Assembly (NCBI RefSeq): GCF_014641075.1
Contig: NZ_BMHP01000005.1
Coordinates: forward strand, 62,001-126,000
Reading direction: 5' to 3'
From: Paenibacillus nasutitermitis
GTDB lineage: Bacteria; Bacillota; Bacilli; Paenibacillales; Paenibacillaceae
Length of the DNA stretch: 64,000 nucleotides
The translations under genes and the position numbers were made by a program. Within the stretch, counting starts at the first letter, position 1, and every line of letters starts with the position of its first letter. Below are positions 59,620 through 64,000 of the stretch, piece after piece. The notes below the pieces were generated by a model that ran no database searches, was not told the DNA's origin, and saw only the letters and a list, made by a program, of their open reading frames with translations.

Positions 59620-60630
59620 ATGCCCAATCCAACCATAGACATCCGACTCTCTGTCCTTGACCTGGCTCCGGTTATTGCCGGAAACACGCCGGCCGATTCC
59701 TTTCGCAATACGCTTGATCTTGCGCGCCATGCCGAGAATTGGGGTTACCATCGGTACTGGCTTGCGGAACATCATAATATGCCGGGAATTGCCAGTTCCG
59801 CGACCTCTGTAATCATAGGCCACGTAGCCGGCGGAACGAAAACCATCCGTGTCGGTTCCGGAGGCATCATGCTGCCTAACCACGCCCCTTTGGTGATTGC
59901 CGAACAGTTCGGGACGCTTGAATCCTTATACCCCGGCCGTATTGACCTCGGTCTGGGGAGAGCGCCCGGATCCGACCAGGCGGCAGCCCGCGCGCTGCGG
60001 CGCGGCTTGGGCAGCGGCGGCCAGGACTTCCCCGAGCTGTTGAGCGAGCTGCAAAGCTATTTCAACCCTTCGAGCGGGTCTCCGATGGGTGTACGGGCCG
60101 TTCCCGGCGAAGGGCTGGATATCCCGATATGGCTGCTCGGCTCAAGCGGCTTCAGCGCCCAATTGGCGGGTCAGCTAGGGCTGCCGTTCGCTTTTGCCAG
60201 CCATTTTGCACCGGATTATCTGCTCCCTGCCATCGAATTGTACCGCAGCCACTTCCGGCCGTCTGAAGCGCTGGACAAACCTTATGTTATGATCGGCCTG
60301 AACGTCGTTGCGGCTGACACGCAGCAGGAAGCCGCAAGATTGGCTACCTCCCAGCAGCAGCAGTTTCTCAACCTCATCCGCGGGCGCACCGCGCGTTTAA
60401 GCCCGCCGGTGGACAGCATGGACGCTCTTTGGAATGAGCAGGAGCAGGCTCTCGTCGAGAGGCAGCTGAGCTATGCCATTGTTGGCGACCAAGATACGAT
60501 TCGCAAGCGGCTGCCGGTCTATCTCGAGGAGACAGGCGCCGACGAATGTATTGTCGCCTCCCAGATCTACGATCATGAAGCACGCTTGAGATCCTATCAG
60601 CTGCTGGCTGAGGTTGTTACGCATCGCTGA
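59620..60630 (+). CDS. Luciferase-like (LLM class) flavin-dependent monooxygenase
   Basis: 336-residue single-subunit TIM-barrel oxidoreductase of the YvbT/YceB-type group: ENWGYHRYWLAEHHNMPGIASSATSVIIGHVA, RVGSGGIMLPNHAPLVIAEQFGTLESLYPGRIDLGLGRAPGSDQ, and LPFAFASHFAP. It would use FMNH2 or NADH/FMN. AAGGAGG precedes ATG. Its own terminator follows. Confidence 0.92.
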   Translation: MPNPTIDIRLSVLDLAPVIAGNTPADSFRNTLDLARHAENWGYHRYWLAEHHNMPGIASSATSVIIGHVAGGTKTIRVGSGGIMLPNHAPLVIAEQFGTLESLYPGRIDLGLGRAPGSDQAAARALRRGLGSGGQDFPELLSELQSYFNPSSGSPMGVRAVPGEGLDIPIWLLGSSGFSAQLAGQLGLPFAFASHFAPDYLLPAIELYRSHFRPSEALDKPYVMIGLNVVAADTQQEAARLATSQQQQFLNLIRGRTARLSPPVDSMDALWNEQEQALVERQLSYAIVGDQDTIRKRLPVYLEETGADECIVASQIYDHEARLRSYQLLAEVVTHR

Positions 60631-60646
60631 TGTATAGAAGAAGTGC

Positions 60647-60678
60647 AGGGCATCTTTCAGGGGATGCCCTTCTTTTTG
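60647..60678 (+). terminator. Terminator of the LLM oxidoreductase gene
   Basis: AGGGCATC (60647-60654) and GATGCCCT (60663-60670) with an eight-base loop and TTCTTTTTG tail. Confidence 0.9.
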
Positions 60679-60707
60679 CTGCCTGGCATGGCAGGGTTCC
60701 CCTCGGA

Positions 60708-61832
60708 TTAACTTCGGGAATACACGGCCCGCTCAATGGCCTGCTTCATCAATACACCCGAACGGCCCCAACTTAGCCGGGCTACATCCCGTCTGCCCTG
60801 CTCCCCTTTCTGCCTGCATAAACCGGGGTTTTGAAAGGCCAGTCTCATCTGCCTCTTCAGACTGTTTCTATCCGGTTCCGCCCAGAGCTGTCCCTTGCGG
60901 GCAAACAAACCGCGGAATTGACGGGATATGGCATGTTTGCTGTTCATGCTTCCAGCCGGATTCCGCAGCGTGTAGCTGACCAGGAAGGAATTCCGCGGGG
61001 TCAGAAAATCCATATGTCCGCCCCATCCCGTAGCAATTACAGGGGTTCCACTGGATAATGACTCCAGAAACGGAAGCCCTACTCCTTCTCCCCGGGTTGG
61101 AAGCACGAAAGCATCCCCCCTCGTATAGATGCCTTTAAGCTGCTCGTTGCTCATCCGATGGGCAAGCACGACTACAGGAGCCGTTGGCTTACGGATCCCC
61201 AGACTGTCTTTATAGCGCTGAATCCGTTTCATGATCCATCCTTCAGTCTCGTGGGGCGAATAGCCGTTTGTTTTGATAACGAGCATGACATTGTCTGCAG
61301 CCGAAAATGCCTCCCAGTACGCCCTTAACAACGTTTCGGGATTTTTGCGGTGCTGAAATCCAAAAACGGAGACAAAAACAAACCGTCCTTCTGCATTTGG
61401 AACAGGCAGCTTCATGTTGTCCGGCTTATAGAGTGCGGCATTTATGCCATGGGGAACAACCGATACCGGAACCCTTACACCGCTTCTTCTCAATGCTTGC
61501 TTATTGTGGGTGGAAGGCACACAAACCGCATCGAATTTGTTGATATAGGGAACCCAATTTCCGGGGATCCGGGTTGTTTCCCAAACCGTATTCAGAATAA
61601 TCCGATTGTATAACTTCCTTTCTTTCGCCAGGTTGATCGTATTCGGAAGGAAGTGATAGATCAAGACCCGGCGTTTCTTTCCTATGCCTTGCGGTACGAA
61701 TCCCTGGTAAGACGTTCCCTGCTTCACATCCACCCCCTGGCGCCTTAATGCCCGGACGTATTCTCGGCTTGCAACGCCTAGACCGCTGTTTCTATGCATG
61801 GGCCCCTTCCACGTGACTTGGTAATTTGCCAT
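60708..61832 (-). CDS. GT4-family glycosyltransferase
   Basis: 374 residues from ATG 61832 (GGAGGG ten bases upstream). GT-B fold: KGPMHRNSGLGVASREYVRAL at the start, VSVFGFQHRKNPETLLRAY, and the donor-site motif PTRGEGVGLPFLESLSSGTPVIATGWGGHMDFL. Similar proteins act on cell-surface or exopolysaccharide glycans; donor and acceptor unknown. It stands alone between convergent and head-to-tail neighbours. Confidence 0.88.
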   Translation of the reverse strand: MANYQVTWKGPMHRNSGLGVASREYVRALRRQGVDVKQGTSYQGFVPQGIGKKRRVLIYHFLPNTINLAKERKLYNRIILNTVWETTRIPGNWVPYINKFDAVCVPSTHNKQALRRSGVRVPVSVVPHGINAALYKPDNMKLPVPNAEGRFVFVSVFGFQHRKNPETLLRAYWEAFSAADNVMLVIKTNGYSPHETEGWIMKRIQRYKDSLGIRKPTAPVVVLAHRMSNEQLKGIYTRGDAFVLPTRGEGVGLPFLESLSSGTPVIATGWGGHMDFLTPRNSFLVSYTLRNPAGSMNSKHAISRQFRGLFARKGQLWAEPDRNSLKRQMRLAFQNPGLCRQKGEQGRRDVARLSWGRSGVLMKQAIERAVYSRS

Positions 61833-62023
61833 CGTCTTCGCACCCTCCATTCTCCTGTGTTGAAGTCAAGAACCTTCACTAATCTATGGCAATGTGGAGG
61901 GAAACGAATGGGCTGGCGCGATTTTTCTGTCCCTGAAATGGAAGGGATGGGGGCGCGCTGCCGAGAACAGCTGCCAGGGTGATCCGGCAATAACCGAACC
62001 GAAGAACAGGCGGCGGCGGACAG

Positions 62024-62060
62024 AAAAAAACCGCCGGATCCATGGAGGAACCAGCGGCTT
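62024..62060 (-). terminator. Terminator of the DUF6612 lipoprotein gene
   Basis: Ten-base arms 62028-62037 and 62051-62060 pair with two wobbles around a 13-base loop, followed by seven Ts on the minus strand. Confidence 0.75.
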
Positions 62061-62071
62061 TGCTTGCTGCT

Positions 62072-62971
62072 TTATTGCGGTGAGCTAGGAGCATCCAGTG
62101 CTTCCTGTGGCACTTTGATCTCTTTGATTTCATTATGGTTGGAGATTGTGCTGGCCATGACCATATCCAGCGATACTTTCTGACCTTCCTGGTCCATATC
62201 CATCGTCATGGCAACATCCGACTTGGTGGGAAGATATGTTTTCTTGTCTACGCCATAAACGATTTTAATATTCTTGATGTTCATTGAATCCATCATCGCC
62301 GCCACTTGCTCATTGCTGCCGCCACCAGCCTGGCTCATCAGGGACTTCGCCAATTCCTTCACGCCGTCTCCGGAGAGCTCGGCTGTCATCACGTAATGGT
62401 CTCCTTCTTCCGTGACTTTCGTGTCTTTGGAGATAGACTTGAACTGCTCCATCTGGCTCTCCGGTTTGATGGTGTTTGCCATGCTGGCGATCATTTGATC
62501 CTTCATTTCATTAGGAAGCTTGGCCCAGTTTCCGTCTACCTGGGAGTAGATGCCGTCCTCCATAATATACTGCTTGATGGATTGCGAGCCATCCGCCATT
62601 TTCATTTCAATATCCTGGTACATTTGAAGCGGTTCCTTGATGAGGTCCGATTTCATATTCAGGTCAATCTTCTGCTCCTGCTTCTGATCGCCTTCGCCCA
62701 TCGTAATGTTTTGGTTGACTTTGGCCTCCATGGAGAAGCTTTTTAACGCTATGCTTGCATCCGTTGATTTCTGAATAAGTTCGTCTACCGTCGGGATCGA
62801 TCCAGAATCCTTGACTGTCGTTCCTGCGTCAGGCGTCTTTCCCGAATTGGTTGATTCATTAACCGGTGTGCCGCTGGTGCCCCCATCAGGCTCATTATTT
62901 TCCTTCGATCCGCATGCGGTGATACCTAATACCATGATTGCTGTGAGTAAACCTGCTGTCCATTTCTTCAA
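62072..62971 (-). CDS. DUF6612 lipoprotein
   Basis: A 299-residue extracytoplasmic lipoprotein: KKW, a hydrophobic core and lipobox ITAC (Cys20), a Thr/Ser/Pro/Gly tether (25-65), then a beta-rich domain similar to LolA/LppX-like folds (SFSMEAKVNQNIT, LIKEPLQMYQDIEMKM, QYIMEDGIYSQVDGNWAKLP). The start is TTG 62971, eight bases after GGGAGG; the frame runs to 63106, but that would bury the signal peptide. Role unknown, possibly lipid or envelope-ligand binding. Confidence 0.82.
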   Translation of the reverse strand: MKKWTAGLLTAIMVLGITACGSKENNEPDGGTSGTPVNESTNSGKTPDAGTTVKDSGSIPTVDELIQKSTDASIALKSFSMEAKVNQNITMGEGDQKQEQKIDLNMKSDLIKEPLQMYQDIEMKMADGSQSIKQYIMEDGIYSQVDGNWAKLPNEMKDQMIASMANTIKPESQMEQFKSISKDTKVTEEGDHYVMTAELSGDGVKELAKSLMSQAGGGSNEQVAAMMDSMNIKNIKIVYGVDKKTYLPTKSDVAMTMDMDQEGQKVSLDMVMASTISNHNEIKEIKVPQEALDAPSSPQ

Positions 62972-63113
62972 TTTATTGCCCTCCCATAATTTGTATTCCC
63001 CTTGTCTTAACCAGATTTTGTATAGTTGTAACAGAAAGATTCGAATCTTTAGCAAATATTGATAATAGAGATCTCCTCCCCCCTGATTCAGCGGCGTTAT
63101 GGGCAAAGAAAAA

Positions 63114-63138
63114 AAGAACCCCTGGACTTAAGGGTTCT
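63114..63138 (-). terminator. Terminator of the glutathione peroxidase gene
   Basis: AGAACCC (63115-63121) and GGGTTCT (63132-63138), ten-base loop, T-run on the minus strand. Confidence 0.88.
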
Positions 63139-63152
63139 CCATCATTAGGCTC

Positions 63153-63638
63153 CTACTTGGCTTCCAGCAGCTCTTGTACGTCCGCTTCAATAGCTTCCGG
63201 CTCTGTTCGGGCCGAATACTGCTTGATGACCTTGCCGTCGGCATCGACCAGGAATTTAACAAAATTCCACTCAATATCCCCTGTGCGGTAAGGCTCCGGA
63301 ACCTCCTCGACCAAATATTTATACAGCGGAATGGCATGCTCGCCCTTCACGTCTACCTTGGAGAACACGGGGAACGTCACTTGGTAATTCAGTTCGCAGA
63401 AGGTCTGGATTTCCTCATCCGTGCCCGGCTCCTGGTTATTGAACTGATTGCTGGGGAAACCCAACACGACAAGGCCGTTATTCTTGTAGGTATCATAAAG
63501 CTGCTGAAGGCCTTTGTAGTGTGGCGTCAGACCGCAAGCGCTAGCCGTGTTCACAATGAGCAGCACATTTCCTTTGTAATCCGACAGCGGTTTCTCTTCC
63601 CCTGCCGCAGTTTTAACCGTGTAGTCATAAACGGACAT
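63153..63638 (-). CDS. Glutathione peroxidase-family thiol peroxidase
   Basis: Peroxidatic Cys35 in NTASACGLT, Gln65 in FPSNQF and Trp/Asn in EWNFVKF complete the catalytic site. A second Cys81 (IQTFCELN) is placed to form the resolving disulfide, as in thioredoxin-dependent bacterial enzymes. It detoxifies organic and hydrogen peroxides in the cytosol. ATG follows GGAGGG. Its promoter carries an OhrR-like operator. Confidence 0.94.
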   Translation of the reverse strand: MSVYDYTVKTAAGEEKPLSDYKGNVLLIVNTASACGLTPHYKGLQQLYDTYKNNGLVVLGFPSNQFNNQEPGTDEEIQTFCELNYQVTFPVFSKVDVKGEHAIPLYKYLVEEVPEPYRTGDIEWNFVKFLVDADGKVIKQYSARTEPEAIEADVQELLEAK

Positions 63639-63675
63639 AAATATAATCCCTCCATCAACCCTATTTTAAATTGCT

Positions 63676-63722
63676 CACAATTTAATTGTGTATAATATAC
63701 CGTTCCCGGCTCCGAATGTCAA
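63676..63722 (-). promoter_or_regulatory. Consensus promoter with OhrR-type operator before the peroxidase gene
   Basis: Minus strand: TTGACA (63722-63717), exactly 17 bases, TATATT (63699-63694), then the perfect palindrome CACAATTAAATTGTG (63690-63676) over the start region. OhrR operators are built on ACAATTNAATTGT, so repression released by organic peroxide is likely. Confidence 0.7.
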
Positions 63723-64000
63723 CCTGCCCTGCTTCCTGATCGCCCGCTCCGACCTTCTTTGCGAACCCGACTTGAAGAATTAAATACTTGTCCCCAAGTT
63801 ATGCACATATTATCCACAGAAAGGATTCTATCCATTATCAACATTCCGTCTTCAAGCATCGGAAGGATAGGGGCAGCTTGCAAATGCAGCCGAAGAAGAG
63901 CCGGAAGGGAAACTTCGTTCCCCTTTCGGCTCTTTGATTTTTTGCGATAAATTCCTATATTCATCACCGTTACCCGCCCTGCATCCGGCTAACTACCGAT
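63723..64000. other. Right-edge spacer with two DnaA boxes and an orphan plus-strand terminator
   Basis: TTATGCACA (63799-63807) and TTATCCACA (63810-63818) are two DnaA-box matches in the same orientation. A hairpin (arms near 63893-63907 and 63913-63929) with a GATTTTTT tail points in the plus direction, yet no plus-strand gene precedes it. No coding frame is recognisable; the segment could encode a small RNA. Confidence 0.4.

Noticed and set aside
63719..63967. 82-codon minus-strand frame at the right edge
   Set aside because: It overlaps the peroxidase -35 element, the DnaA boxes and a terminator hairpin, and has no recognisable domain.

Overview
The window reads as chromosome of a Paenibacillus-like Gram-positive soil bacterium. 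The evidence is a mid-range G+C, AGGAGG-type ribosome binding sites, many TTG/GTG starts, a YesM/YesN-type two-component system beside a sugar ABC importer, DUF4261, DUF6526 and DUF6612 genes, and a preQ1-I riboswitch. No rRNA, tRNA or CRISPR array is visible.

Left third (1-25.2 kb): carbohydrate scavenging. A secreted GH106-like hydrolase runs off the left edge. A minus-strand operon (12.3 -> 5.1 kb) carries two permeases, a sugar-binding lipoprotein and two GH29-like proteins, one secreted with three C-terminal binding-type modules. It diverges from its probable regulators, an AraC-type response regulator and a YesM-type sensor kinase. Next come a decayed surface-protein gene, a dynamin/Era-like GTPase, a TRM11-like methyltransferase and a UbiD decarboxylase. 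A GntR/LacI regulator and a secreted TIM-barrel hydrolase form a unit framed by two inward-facing remnants of related transposases.

Middle (25.2-46.5 kb): an aldo/keto reductase-larE-larB-larC operon for the nickel-pincer cofactor. Its LarC carries a 172-residue histidine-rich insert built on a 186-bp tandem duplication. A 1-kb block of strikingly G+C-rich, actinobacterial-looking DNA with one membrane-protein gene sits in the 3' end of a nitrilase gene, flanked by an 8-bp direct repeat. Then follow a GNAT-nitrilase fusion lacking the catalytic Cys, an alkyltransferase-like protein, an asymmetric heterodimeric ABC exporter, and a glycan locus (DUF1861 protein, GT4 glycosyltransferase, helical-barrel enzyme, mannose-1-phosphate guanylyltransferase). 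The queCDEF operon lies behind a preQ1-I riboswitch with an unusually long terminator hairpin.

Right third (46.5-64 kb): a TetR regulator and MMPL transporter; a glutamine-type ABC importer (glnQ, glnH and two permeases) in one operon with a GlnK/GlnL-like two-component pair and preceded by a GlnR/TnrA-type box; a ParM-like actin with a ParR-like adaptor and four 10-bp iterons downstream, i.e. a complete-looking segregation cassette in a chromosomal setting; an SDR, a luciferase-like monooxygenase, a GT4 glycosyltransferase, a DUF6612 lipoprotein, and a glutathione peroxidase with a consensus promoter overlapped by an OhrR-type operator.

The most unusual items are the 1-kb high-G+C insert, the chromosomal ParM/ParR/iteron cassette, the LarC histidine expansion and the transposase-framed regulator/hydrolase unit.
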